Source: JAHRVQ01 sp051278195
GTDB taxonomy: Bacteria; Pseudomonadota; Gammaproteobacteria; Pseudomonadales; Azotimanducaceae
Direction of reading: 5' to 3'
DNA: 64,000 nucleotides
Assembly: GCA_051278195.1 (NCBI GenBank)
Contig: JBNMQM010000018.1
Coordinates: 1 to 64,000 of the forward strand
Within the stretch, counting starts at the first letter, position 1. Every line of letters starts with the position of its first letter. Below, piece by piece: positions 15,403 to 25,109 of this stretch. The position numbers and the translations under genes are program-made. Below the pieces are notes generated by a model. It saw only the letters and a program-made list of their open reading frames with translations. It did no database searches and had not been told where the DNA came from.

Positions 15403-17403
15403 ATGGCTAAATCCAGCGTTGTAGGGAAAACCATGCGAAGGCCGGTGATCCTGATCATGAGCGTATTGCTAATCACGCTGATCGCAGCTTTTGCCGGTAA
15501 CTTCTACCTGGCTCAGCAGAAAGGTGTACAAGGTCAATCGCAATTAGCCGCAGCCGGGGAGTTGAAAGCGCTTTCCGAGTCGATTGCTAAGAATGCGGTC
15601 GCTGCCGCTAACGGGCAACTAGCCGCTTTTCCGATGCTCAGCGATAACAAGTCTTCCTTTGCGACTCAGCTTGGCTTTTTGCAGCGTAGCGATACTACCG
15701 GTGCGGCGAAGAGCGCATTGGCTAGCGTTGCGCCCTTGTGGGCTGTTACTGAAGAGAGCGTCAATATTCTACTCGCCAATAGAGAGTCTATTGGCTACCT
15801 CAAAGACATAACGGGCGATCTCTCGATCAATATGTCCGCTATTCAGCAGGAAAATAATCGCGTTGTGGCGGGACTGCTTCGCCTCGGTGTACCACCCAAC
15901 CAGATCGCATTGGCGCAGCGCCAAAATCTGTTGATTGAGCGCATGTTGAGAAGTGTCGACAAGATCTCTGAGTTCGGAGCCGCAAAGAACCTGGTCGATA
16001 ATCTCAAGCGAGATAGTCAGACGTTTGAGGCGGTCCTAAAAGGACTGAAAAGTGGCGATCGCGATCTATTGCTCACTGCCGTTGGTGACGCCAGCATTCA
16101 AGCCAATCTGGCTCAGGCAGAAAGCCTGTTTAGAACTGTGGCCACGCAATTGGGCGAGATTGAAGCACGTGCAGACAGCATTACCAGTGTTCAGCAGGCT
16201 GCAAATACAGTTTTTGTAGGTTCGACAAATTTCCTTGAAGCGCTGACTCGCGTGAACACAGCATTGAGCGAAACTGATGTGCTTGATATTGCTTCTCCGT
16301 TCGTTGGCCTGGTCGCTGCGATGGGTGCTTTTGTGATTATCTTTCTGATCAGTTTGCTCATTTATCGTCAAGCAAATCAAAATGTTAGTGAAACGGAGGT
16401 GCAGAATGAGCAAAACCAGTCAGCAATTTTGCAGCTTCTAGATGAGCTTGCTGATCTGGCTGACGGTGACCTTCGAGTTCAGGCGACGGTAACGGAGAGT
16501 TTTACGGGTGCGATTGCGGACTCCATTAATTTCTCGATTGACCAGTTGCGATCGCTGGTTTCTCAGATCAATGAAACCTCGGGTGCGGTATCTACCGCTG
16601 CCGACCAGACTCAGAAATCAGTCAACCAATTATCCGAAGCTGCAAAACGACAAGCAGAGGAGATTTCGCAGGTTTCTGACGCAGTGAACGATATGGCGGT
16701 TTCCATTGACCAGGTTTCCTACAATGCGGCCGAGTCCTCTTCGGTGGCTGAGCGTTCGGTTGAGATCGCCAACAATGGTGCATCTGTTGTGCAAAATACG
16801 ATTGATGGCATGGATAATATTCGCGGCCAGATTCAAGAAACAGCAAAAAGGATCAAGCGGCTGGGTGAAAGTTCGCAGGAGATTGGAGACATCGTGTCGT
16901 TGATTAACGACATTGCTGACCAGACCAATATTTTGTCCTTGAACGCCGCCATTCAGGCCTCTATGGCGGGTGATGCCGGTAAAGGGTTTGCGGTTGTTGC
17001 GGATGAAGTCCAACGTTTGGCGGAACGGTCCGGTGCTGCAGCCAAACAGATTTCCGCACTTGTTAAGACAATTCAAAGCGATACCAATGAGGCGGTCACG
17101 TCGATGGAGCAAACAACATCTGAAGTCGTGCGCGGTACACGCCTCGCCCAGGATGCAGGTGTTGCGCTTGGAGAGATTGAGTCGGTATCGAGTTCTCTCG
17201 CAGAAATCATCGAAAACATCTCCGATGCTGCGCGCCAGCAGGCTGCATCTGCCGGTAAGATTTCAAACACGATGAAAAGTATTGAAGAGATTACATCGCA
17301 AACCACAGAAGGCACCCAGGCAACAGTAGTTGCTGTTGGTAATCTGGCAGAAATTACGAACGAACTTCGCGCCTCGGTAACTGGCTTCAAGCTGCCAAGT
17401 TAG
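15403..17403 (+). CDS. pilJ: Type IV pilus methyl-accepting chemoreceptor PilJ
   Basis: This is the membrane chemoreceptor of the Chp system, reported in Pseudomonas aeruginosa to sense surface contact or retracted pilin. The 666 residues have membrane segment 1 at about 17-35, a periplasmic region with two PilJ-type helical modules (about 40-300), membrane segment 2 near 305-325, HAMP-like LLDELADLADGDL near 345, and a signalling domain whose hairpin tip IADQTNILSLNAAIQASMAGDAG lies near 500-525. No methyltransferase gene (pilK) follows: only 25 bases separate pilJ from chpA. Confidence 0.95.
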   Translation: MAKSSVVGKTMRRPVILIMSVLLITLIAAFAGNFYLAQQKGVQGQSQLAAAGELKALSESIAKNAVAAANGQLAAFPMLSDNKSSFATQLGFLQRSDTTGAAKSALASVAPLWAVTEESVNILLANRESIGYLKDITGDLSINMSAIQQENNRVVAGLLRLGVPPNQIALAQRQNLLIERMLRSVDKISEFGAAKNLVDNLKRDSQTFEAVLKGLKSGDRDLLLTAVGDASIQANLAQAESLFRTVATQLGEIEARADSITSVQQAANTVFVGSTNFLEALTRVNTALSETDVLDIASPFVGLVAAMGAFVIIFLISLLIYRQANQNVSETEVQNEQNQSAILQLLDELADLADGDLRVQATVTESFTGAIADSINFSIDQLRSLVSQINETSGAVSTAADQTQKSVNQLSEAAKRQAEEISQVSDAVNDMAVSIDQVSYNAAESSSVAERSVEIANNGASVVQNTIDGMDNIRGQIQETAKRIKRLGESSQEIGDIVSLINDIADQTNILSLNAAIQASMAGDAGKGFAVVADEVQRLAERSGAAAKQISALVKTIQSDTNEAVTSMEQTTSEVVRGTRLAQDAGVALGEIESVSSSLAEIIENISDAARQQAASAGKISNTMKSIEEITSQTTEGTQATVVAVGNLAEITNELRASVTGFKLPS

Positions 17404-17428
17404 CGCGAAAGACAACGGGCATGAATAA

Positions 17429-20400
17429 ATGAGTGCAGGTCAAGATTTTGTAGCGCTGGACTGGATCAAGGCGGATATTTCCGAAACCCTTGAGAAGGCC
17501 CAGCATTCGTTGGAATCAGTCGCCGAGAAGGGCGACGATGCCAGCAGCATGCGTGCGTGTTTAACCGCGCTGCACCAGGTTCATGGCACGCTCAAGATGG
17601 TCGAGATTGAGGGTCCGGTGCTGGTGGCAGGTGAGATGGAGGCATTGGCCCAGGCGCTCATGAATAATGACGTACCCGATGTTGGGCATGCTCAGGAACT
17701 TCTAATGCAGACCATTCTGCAAATGCCTGCTTATCTGGATCGAATCCAGCGAGAACAACAAGACAACCCTCAATTTGTCCGACCGACCGTAAACAATCTT
17801 AGGGTTTCCAGGGGGGCAGAAAAGTTAGGCGGAGATGACGAGGCGCCGACCGCATCTGTCTTTGTTGACTCGCCCGATAAGGCTGCGATCACGCGATACG
17901 CTGAAAGTGATGGCCCAGCAACGATCAAGAAGTTAAGAGTACGTTATCAACAAGCCCTGTCTGCCTTGCTTAAGAAGCAAAGCCCTAGAGAGAACTTGGG
18001 GTTGTTGGCTAAGGTTCTGCAGATGCAGGCGAAGCTTTGCCGTAAGGCGCCCGCAGGATATTTTGCAGAAGTGATGCTGGCGGCGGTAGAAGGTGTTGCT
18101 AATGGTGCCTTGAGGTTAGACGGTGTTCTTGCGGGACAACTGCGAAAATACGACTCTTTGCTTAAAGTACTCGCGGAGGGGACGCCTGATTCTCTTGCGC
18201 TAATAATTCCCCCGGAATTTGTCAGTCAGTTACGCTTGGTGCTCGAGAAGGCAAGCAAAGAAACGCCTCGTATCCAGGCTGCCAAGGCGCACTTTACGAT
18301 TGCTGCGGCGCCGGTTTCTCTAACAGAAAAGGTTGATTTTGGCCCTGACGATGACACTGTCGCGGCGGTTTCGAGGATCCTGATTGAAGAGTTGGATGGT
18401 GTTACCGATAGGCTCGACCTCTACGTTCGTTCGTCAGCTCGCAAGATAAGTGATTTGGCGCAGCTCGTCCCTATGTTGGAACAGATATCCAGCACGTTGT
18501 TGGTCGTTGGTAAGGCTGAACACCAAGACAGCATCCTGCGGCAGATTGAGACAATCGAGGCAATTGAAAGCAGTGCTGAGCAGCCCAGTGATGATCAACT
18601 GCTTGATATCGCGGGTGCACTGTTACAAATCAGTTCTGACCTAAACCGATTGGTTGGTGATGTTGGCGAAGACGGTGAATCCGACCACTTCGGTGATTTG
18701 GATGAAGCACAAGCGGCAGTGATCCGTGAAACGCGAAATGGCCTTGCGCGCAGTAAAGATGCTGTCATTGAGTACACATCCAATAACTTTGCGAAAGATA
18801 AGTTAGAGACACTCGCGGACAACTTACGCAGTCTTGGTAGCGGTCTGTTTATCGTGAATCAGCAGCGTTGTGCGGATGTCCTCGCAGCGTGTTCTCGCTA
18901 TGTGGATGAGAAGCTTCTTGGCCGTGATGTCCAGCCGACGCTCGCAGAACTAGATGACCTCGCGGATGCTGTGACCAGTATTGACTATTTCCTTGAGCGG
19001 TTCCTCGAAAGTACAACGGATCCTTACTGGCAAATGGTGGAAGTTGCGGAAACGGCAATCGCTAAACTGGGATACTCGGTAACAGAAGACCTACCGGCGA
19101 CCGTAATTAGCGAAGAAATTACACCGGTAGTGGAAGTCGAAGAAGAGCGAGAACAAGAACAAGAAGAACGGCAAGAAGAGGTAGGCGAAGTAGCAGAATT
19201 GGTTGCCGTCGATGATCTGGCTGCAGTGGAAGAAGCCAGTGCCGGAGATGCGTCTGATGCATATTTAGATTCTGCAGCGGACGAACTCACCCGGTCAATA
19301 GAGCTGGAAGAATCGAAGGAAGAGGCCGTTGTTGAAGAAGACGACCTAATCGATGACGAAATCATCGAAATCTTTATTGAAGAAGCCGAAGAGGTTTTAG
19401 AAACCATTCGAGAATATTTACCTCAGTGGCAGTCTGATCTTTCGAATCAAGAAGCGGCAACAGAAGTTCGTCGTGCTTTTCACACCTTGAAGGGTAGTGG
19501 CCGGATGGTAGGTGCCACGGTCGTTGGAGAGCTTGCCTGGGCAATTGAGGATATGTTGAACCGTGTTCTGGACAATACGATTGAAGCTTCGCTGCCCTTG
19601 ATGGAACTCTTGAATGAAGTGGTTGGTAAATTACCCGAGGGTGTTGAAGCCTTCAGGCTTATGGACCAGGCATCGTTTGAAACTACTGAATACACATCGC
19701 GCCTAGAAGCTCTGGTTGCTGGCGACGCACCGGCAATTGAGCCTGATATTGCCGCAATGCCAACAACGGATGAGCAACCGTCACTAGATGAAGACGTTGC
19801 TGTCGAACTAGAGGAGCCAGAAGGCACGGCCGCCGTCGCCAATATAGAAGATGACGAGTCTTTCGATCTCGATACCGTCGACATTGAAGTGGAAGAGCCC
19901 TCAGCTAATGAAGAGCCCTCAGCGGATAGAGAGCCCTCAGCTAATGAAGAGCCCTCAGCGGATAGAGAGCCCTCAGCGGAACTTGATGTCGATGCAAAGC
20001 CGCTAGTTGATGAACAGCCATCAATAGATGAAGACGTTGCTATCGAACTAGAGGAACCAGAAGACACGGCTGCCGTCGCCAATATAGAAGATGACGAGTC
20101 TTTCGATCTCGATACCGTCGACATTGAAGTGGAAGAGCCCTCAGCGGATAGAGAGCCCTCAGTGGATGAAGAGCCCTTAGCCGATCAAGAGCCCTCAGCG
20201 GAACTTGATGTCGATGCAAAGCCGCTAGTTGATGAACAGCCATCAATAGACGAAGACGTTGCTGTCGAACTAGAGGAACCAGAAGACACGGCTGCCGTCG
20301 CCAATATAGAAGATGACGAGTCTTTCGCTCTCGATACCGTCGACATTGAAGTGGAAGAGCCCTCAGCGGATAGAGAGCCCTCAGCGGATAGAGAGCCCTC

Positions 20401-23400
20401 AGCGGATGACGAGCCCTCAGCGGATGACGAGCTTTCGGCATATGAATCCACCTCAGCGACTGAGTTGCCGGCAGCTGAACCTGATGATCTTGCGGCAGAG
20501 CTGGAATCCTTCTCTGAGTCGGCGAGCAATGCGGCATCAGCGGTAGAGTTTGCCCTTGAAGATCTAAAAGAAACCGAGCCAGAAGACGGTGTCTTTGAGC
20601 TTGACGATCTTGAGCTAGAACCTGAAGTTTCGATGCAGGTAGGCGAGAGTGAGCTGGACCAGATCTTCCTGGAAGAGGCGGTAGAAAACCTCTTGGCAGT
20701 GCAACTGGTGCTGGAGGCCTCAGCTCCCGACGTTGCTCCGGGAGCAGTTGCCGCTTACCACACGTTAAAAGGTAGTGCTGGCATGGCAGAAGTGCCAGCG
20801 GTCGCCATTATTGCAGGACCGATGGAGCATTTACTCGCGGGAATGTTGGGTCGTTCGCAATCGATGACAGAGGATGTCCGTGAGCTCATGTCGGAGAGCC
20901 TCGAGTTGATGCGGAGCGTCACGGGACAATTGTCTGCTTATCGACTCTCATACGAGCCGGGAGATGTGTTTGCAAACAAGGTTAATGCCTTTACGCCTAC
21001 TGGGGTATTGGTCCCCGTATTTGATTTCCACAATGTTCGTCATTTGAGTCAGGCCGAACCAGTCCTTGCTGACTGGCAGTCATCTCGTGTTGCAGAATTA
21101 AACACAGAGTTGGAGCAGGTGCTAGAGCAGGCGCGATTGCTCGGGCATGACAGTATCGTTGAGCTTTGCCAATCTTTAGCGGATACCTACACGAAACTCG
21201 ATGGGAAGCCCGATGATGCTTCGATGATGCGACTGTTGTCGGCTCATGAGGCGTTAGTTCATATGTTTGACCAGCTCGCTTCCAGTCAGGAAATTGAGTC
21301 TGCAACCGAGCAAATTGTCGCGCTAGCCGCGCTAGATTTTGTGGCACTTGAGATCAGACAGCAAACCATTCGTGCTGCAGATGAGATCACGATGGCGATG
21401 GAAGCGTTAGATGTTCATTTGGCCGATATGATTTCGTCAGAGAGCGATGGTTCATTACAGCTTATTAAAGATGACATAAGTCGATTGCTGGAGCATCCAT
21501 CGGCTCAGGCTGAAGTCTTGGTAACCCTTGAGCTAATGCTGCAACTGACCGAAGTAATTGTTGACCCACAGGACGAGTTTGTCGCACATCTGCTAAGTTG
21601 CCGCGCTGGATTGACGAGCCAGTTGTCGGAACAAGCCAATGGTAATGACGTCGCCCTGGAGCATGACCTGGCGGGTACCTGTCGCAATGCGCTCGCTGCA
21701 CGACAGAGCGCAGCTCAGGCTATCGGCACGGTCATCGAAAGCGAGGTTGCGGATGAAGCGCTAGGCGAAATTCCAGTTAGCAGTGCAGAGGAAGTCACTG
21801 CAGCTGACTTGAATCTACAATCACGCGGTTTGCTCCCCGCCGATGATATTGATGAAGATGTTTTGCCGCTGTTCCTTGAGGAAGCTGAGGAGTTGGCAGA
21901 AGCGATTGACGAAAGCATTTTGGTCTGGAGTGGTGACACCAACAACTCTGCGCATCTGGATATGTTGTTGCGTCATCTCCATACATTAAAAGGTGGTGCA
22001 CGCCTTGCGGGCATTAATTCGCTAGGAGAATTTACCCACAATTTCGAAACCTTTCTGATTGGTGTTCAACAGTCTCCTTCTCAGTTAGACGACAGCTTTT
22101 TTGCGTTACTAAACAAACGGCAAGATGAGATTACCCGCCGTGTTGAAGTTTACCTCAAGCTGATGCGAGGTGAGGCGACCGAAGCCGAACTCGAGTCTAT
22201 GCGGTATGACATGCCAACATCGGTTGCGGCGCCGTCAGACTCGGATGAGACGCCTGAAGAGGTGGTTGCTGAGACGATCAGTTCCGCAAGCAAGTCTTTT
22301 GCCCTGGAAACCCAAACGCTACCGGAAGACGATATTGATGATGACGTCTTACCGATCTTCGTAGAGGAAGCAGAAGAATTACTCGAAGCGATCGACCAAT
22401 GTATTCTGGACTGGAGTAGCCAGCCGACAGCATCTGAGTTTTATGATGATTTGTTAAGGCATTTGCACACTCTTAAAGGTGGCGCTCGTCTTGCCGGAAT
22501 CAATAGTCTTGGGGAGTTCGCCCACAACTTCGAGACCTATTTGATTGGTATTCAACAAAATCCTGTGCCCCTAAGCGAAGATTTTTTTGCCGCGTTGAAC
22601 GTGCAGCAAGATGAGATGGCTCGCCGCGTCGAGGTATATACCAAGATGGCGCAAGGTGATGTCAGTGAAGCTGAAATTGCGTTGCTGGCCGAAGCGCCAG
22701 CGGTCGTGGTCCCCGATACCAATACCGGCGGAGATGGGGTTTCGACGTCTGCTGTAGGAAAGGTGATTCAAGACGCTCCTCGCGACAAGCCATTAGCCGC
22801 CAATAGTAGCCAAGAAATGGTGCGCGTCTCGGCTGAGTTACTTGAAGATTTAATCGGTATGTCGGGCGAATCTAATATTACGCGAGGTCGCGTTGAGCAA
22901 CAGATTCGTGATTTCGGAGAATCTCTCCAAGAAATGGAAGAAACAATTAATCGCGTTCGAGAACAGGTGCGGCGCTTGGAAATTGAAGCCGAATCCCGTG
23001 AAACGGTGTTCCGTCATGCGCGAGAAGAAGGCGAGGGTGACTCAGGGTTCGATGATCTGGAAATGGATCGTTACACGATGCTGCAAGAAATTTCCCGCAC
23101 CTTGAATGAAAGCTCATCTGACATGATGGATTTGAAAGAAACCTTGGCCAACAAAAGCCGCGATGCTGAGACGCTATTGCACCAGCAGGCGCGTATTGGC
23201 ACCGAGTTACAGGAAGGCTTGACGAGAACTCGAATGGTGCCTTTCGCGCGTCTTATACCGCGCCTCAGAAGAATTGTTCGCCAAGTGAGTACAGAAGTGG
23301 GCAAGTCTGTGCGCTTTGATGCATTCAATGTTGAGGGTGAGCTTGATCGAAGCGTACTCGAACGTATTGTCGCGCCGCTAGAGCATATGTTAAGAAATGC

Positions 23401-24649
23401 CGTTGACCACGGTATTGAATCATCCGAAAAGCGACGAGCAAGTAACAAACCTGAGACTGGTAGAATCAGTCTGCGCCTGTCACGTGAAGGTGGTTATGTG
23501 GTGCTGACGATCAGCGATGACGGTGGTGGTATTAACGTCGGTGCTGTTCGAAAGAAAGCGATTGAGCGCGGTGTGATGACGGAAGATTCGGCGCTGTCAG
23601 ATCATGAGGTGATGCAGTTCATCATTGATGCGGGCTTCAGCACCGCTGAAAAACTCACACAAATATCCGGTCGTGGCGTTGGCATGGACGTTGTGAATAG
23701 TGAGATTAAGCAACTTGGCGGTTCGATTACGATCGATTCAACGCTTGGTGTAGGTTCTGAGTTTACGATCCATGTTCCCTTTACAGTGTCGATCAATCGC
23801 GCCTTGTTGGTGGTAGTGCGGGAAGAGGTTTACGCGGTACCTTTGAATACAATTGAAGGTATTGTTCGAGTGAGCCCCTATGAACTTGAAGCTTATTATC
23901 AGCCCGAGGCGCCGATGTTTGAATACGCCGGACAACCTTATCGACTGGTTTATATGGGTAAGATGCTTGAGCGTGGTGATGATCCGGCCCTGGAAGGGCT
24001 AGTTGCACCATTGCCCGTTATTCTAGCGAGAAGCGGCGACCACTCCGTTGCGCTGCAAGTAGATCGAGTGATTGGTAGTCGTGAAATTGTTTCTAAGAGT
24101 TTAGGTTCACAGTTTAATAATGTTGCGGGTGTCTCTGGTGCAACTGTGATGGGCGATGGTAGCGTTATCGTGATTCTTGATGTCCTAGCGTTCATTCGGA
24201 AATCAGAAGAAAGCATAAGGCCTGAAGCGCTCGAGCAGGCTGCCGAAACTGAGCAGTTGCATCGAGTGCGAAAGGTCTTAATTGTGGATGACTCTGTCAC
24301 TGTGAGAAAGGTAACGACGCGTCTGATGGAACGACAGGGTTGGGAGGTGACGACGGCAAAGGATGGTCTCGATGCAATGAATCAATTGCAGGATATTTTC
24401 CCTGACGTGATGCTGCTGGACATTGAGATGCCGAAGATGGATGGTTTCGAAGTTCTTAAGAGTGTGCGCCGAGATCCGCGGCTTGGGAAGTTGCCGATCA
24501 TTATGATTACATCCAGAACTGGTGAGAAGCATAAACAGCAAGCGCTGGAGTTAGGCGTCAACCAGTATCTCGGCAAGCCATTTCAGGAAGCAAATTTGAT
24601 CAGCACCATCGATGAAGTGTTAGCAGAAGCAGGATCCAAGCGTGAGTGA
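17429..24649 (+). CDS. chpA: Chp system hybrid histidine kinase ChpA
   Basis: This is a giant CheA-type hybrid kinase controlling type IV pili, 2406 residues, close to the approximately 2470 of the Pseudomonas aeruginosa protein. Canonical Hpt motifs (HTLKG) place phospho-acceptor His at 685, 1111, 1518 and 1680; a degenerate N-terminal copy has His49 (HQVHGTLKMV). The 1518 and 1680 domains are nearly identical. An acidic Glu/Pro/Ser repeat linker spans about 781-1001. The kinase core follows: dimerisation helices about 1790-1950, ATPase N-box with Asn1990 (RNAVDHG), ISDDGGGIN and GRGVGMDVV. A CheW-like domain and a C-terminal receiver with Asp2331 (LLDIEMPKMDG) complete it. The stop overlaps the chpC GTG by 8 bases. 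Confidence 0.96.
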   Translation: MSAGQDFVALDWIKADISETLEKAQHSLESVAEKGDDASSMRACLTALHQVHGTLKMVEIEGPVLVAGEMEALAQALMNNDVPDVGHAQELLMQTILQMPAYLDRIQREQQDNPQFVRPTVNNLRVSRGAEKLGGDDEAPTASVFVDSPDKAAITRYAESDGPATIKKLRVRYQQALSALLKKQSPRENLGLLAKVLQMQAKLCRKAPAGYFAEVMLAAVEGVANGALRLDGVLAGQLRKYDSLLKVLAEGTPDSLALIIPPEFVSQLRLVLEKASKETPRIQAAKAHFTIAAAPVSLTEKVDFGPDDDTVAAVSRILIEELDGVTDRLDLYVRSSARKISDLAQLVPMLEQISSTLLVVGKAEHQDSILRQIETIEAIESSAEQPSDDQLLDIAGALLQISSDLNRLVGDVGEDGESDHFGDLDEAQAAVIRETRNGLARSKDAVIEYTSNNFAKDKLETLADNLRSLGSGLFIVNQQRCADVLAACSRYVDEKLLGRDVQPTLAELDDLADAVTSIDYFLERFLESTTDPYWQMVEVAETAIAKLGYSVTEDLPATVISEEITPVVEVEEEREQEQEERQEEVGEVAELVAVDDLAAVEEASAGDASDAYLDSAADELTRSIELEESKEEAVVEEDDLIDDEIIEIFIEEAEEVLETIREYLPQWQSDLSNQEAATEVRRAFHTLKGSGRMVGATVVGELAWAIEDMLNRVLDNTIEASLPLMELLNEVVGKLPEGVEAFRLMDQASFETTEYTSRLEALVAGDAPAIEPDIAAMPTTDEQPSLDEDVAVELEEPEGTAAVANIEDDESFDLDTVDIEVEEPSANEEPSADREPSANEEPSADREPSAELDVDAKPLVDEQPSIDEDVAIELEEPEDTAAVANIEDDESFDLDTVDIEVEEPSADREPSVDEEPLADQEPSAELDVDAKPLVDEQPSIDEDVAVELEEPEDTAAVANIEDDESFALDTVDIEVEEPSADREPSADREPSADDEPSADDELSAYESTSATELPAAEPDDLAAELESFSESASNAASAVEFALEDLKETEPEDGVFELDDLELEPEVSMQVGESELDQIFLEEAVENLLAVQLVLEASAPDVAPGAVAAYHTLKGSAGMAEVPAVAIIAGPMEHLLAGMLGRSQSMTEDVRELMSESLELMRSVTGQLSAYRLSYEPGDVFANKVNAFTPTGVLVPVFDFHNVRHLSQAEPVLADWQSSRVAELNTELEQVLEQARLLGHDSIVELCQSLADTYTKLDGKPDDASMMRLLSAHEALVHMFDQLASSQEIESATEQIVALAALDFVALEIRQQTIRAADEITMAMEALDVHLADMISSESDGSLQLIKDDISRLLEHPSAQAEVLVTLELMLQLTEVIVDPQDEFVAHLLSCRAGLTSQLSEQANGNDVALEHDLAGTCRNALAARQSAAQAIGTVIESEVADEALGEIPVSSAEEVTAADLNLQSRGLLPADDIDEDVLPLFLEEAEELAEAIDESILVWSGDTNNSAHLDMLLRHLHTLKGGARLAGINSLGEFTHNFETFLIGVQQSPSQLDDSFFALLNKRQDEITRRVEVYLKLMRGEATEAELESMRYDMPTSVAAPSDSDETPEEVVAETISSASKSFALETQTLPEDDIDDDVLPIFVEEAEELLEAIDQCILDWSSQPTASEFYDDLLRHLHTLKGGARLAGINSLGEFAHNFETYLIGIQQNPVPLSEDFFAALNVQQDEMARRVEVYTKMAQGDVSEAEIALLAEAPAVVVPDTNTGGDGVSTSAVGKVIQDAPRDKPLAANSSQEMVRVSAELLEDLIGMSGESNITRGRVEQQIRDFGESLQEMEETINRVREQVRRLEIEAESRETVFRHAREEGEGDSGFDDLEMDRYTMLQEISRTLNESSSDMMDLKETLANKSRDAETLLHQQARIGTELQEGLTRTRMVPFARLIPRLRRIVRQVSTEVGKSVRFDAFNVEGELDRSVLERIVAPLEHMLRNAVDHGIESSEKRRASNKPETGRISLRLSREGGYVVLTISDDGGGINVGAVRKKAIERGVMTEDSALSDHEVMQFIIDAGFSTAEKLTQISGRGVGMDVVNSEIKQLGGSITIDSTLGVGSEFTIHVPFTVSINRALLVVVREEVYAVPLNTIEGIVRVSPYELEAYYQPEAPMFEYAGQPYRLVYMGKMLERGDDPALEGLVAPLPVILARSGDHSVALQVDRVIGSREIVSKSLGSQFNNVAGVSGATVMGDGSVIVILDVLAFIRKSEESIRPEALEQAAETEQLHRVRKVLIVDDSVTVRKVTTRLMERQGWEVTTAKDGLDAMNQLQDIFPDVMLLDIEMPKMDGFEVLKSVRRDPRLGKLPIIMITSRTGEKHKQQALELGVNQYLGKPFQEANLISTIDEVLAEAGSKRE
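19769..20433. repeat. Tandem repeats inside chpA (acidic linker)
   Basis: Three in-frame imperfect copies begin at 19769, 20009 and 20231 (periods 240 and 222 bp, 80 and 74 residues). Each encodes DEQPS-DEDVA-ELEEPE, then NIEDDESF-LDTVDIEVEEPS, then a variable number of 18-bp units (gagccctcagcggatag, coding EPSADR or variants). The third copy ends in a run of such units to about 20433. Whole-codon periods keep the frame open when copies are lost or gained. It separates the first and second canonical Hpt domains. Confidence 0.92.
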
Positions 24650-25109
24650 CGTCGTAACGGAACTACCGACGTTTTTGATCCCTTTGCAAAAAAGCAATTT
24701 ATTGCTGCCCAACGCTGCGGTTGCAGAAATTATTCCCTACGAGCCGCTGCGACGTGTTCAGGACACACCGGACTGGTTTTTAGGCTTCCTTGCGTGGCGG
24801 GGTGTTCAGGTTCCCGTAGCATCATTTGAAATGTTGACGGTTGAGCGTGCCAGTTTCTCTCTGGTCAGTGTTGCGAGTGCAAATCTTGTCATTTTGCGGG
24901 CGCTTGGTGGTGCCGAAGACTTCAGTTACTTTGCGATAGTGGCGCAAATGCTGCCGCAGCTCGAGCGTGTCAGCGCGGATCAGTTGTTTGAGACCGACGA
25001 GCCGATCGCTCGAACCGAGCTACTCAAAGTCAGGTTTGGCAATAACCTGGTCTCGATTCCGGATTTGGATTTTATTGAGTCAGAAATTCGTACTGTCGCT
25101 TTCCAGTAA
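24642..25109 (+). CDS. chpC: CheW-like adaptor ChpC
   Basis: This 155-residue CheW-domain protein follows chpA, as chpC does in Pseudomonas, where it links additional signals to ChpA. Motifs are LIPLQKSNLLLPNAAVAEI, WFLGFLAWRGVQVPVASFEML and VRFGNNLVSIPDLDFIE. It starts with GTG overlapping the chpA stop by 8 bases. chpB (CheB methylesterase) does not intervene and chpD/chpE do not follow: the last 30 bases overlap the convergent rsmE gene. Confidence 0.88.
   Translation: MSDVVTELPTFLIPLQKSNLLLPNAAVAEIIPYEPLRRVQDTPDWFLGFLAWRGVQVPVASFEMLTVERASFSLVSVASANLVILRALGGAEDFSYFAIVAQMLPQLERVSADQLFETDEPIARTELLKVRFGNNLVSIPDLDFIESEIRTVAFQ

Noticed and set aside
17404..17428. Hidden or truncated pilK between pilJ and chpA
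   Set aside because: The gap is only 25 bases and holds no remnant of a methyltransferase.
19769..20433. Repeat block considered as a CRISPR array
   Set aside because: The repeats are in frame inside chpA, imperfect, with 222-240 bp and 18-bp periods and no unique spacers.
19024..20537. Several long antisense frames over the chpA repeat region (low-complexity Ser/Ala/Thr and Arg/Leu-rich translations)
   Set aside because: They mirror the codon bias and repeats of chpA on the opposite strand, have no ribosome sites or family motifs, and cover a gene with certain identity.
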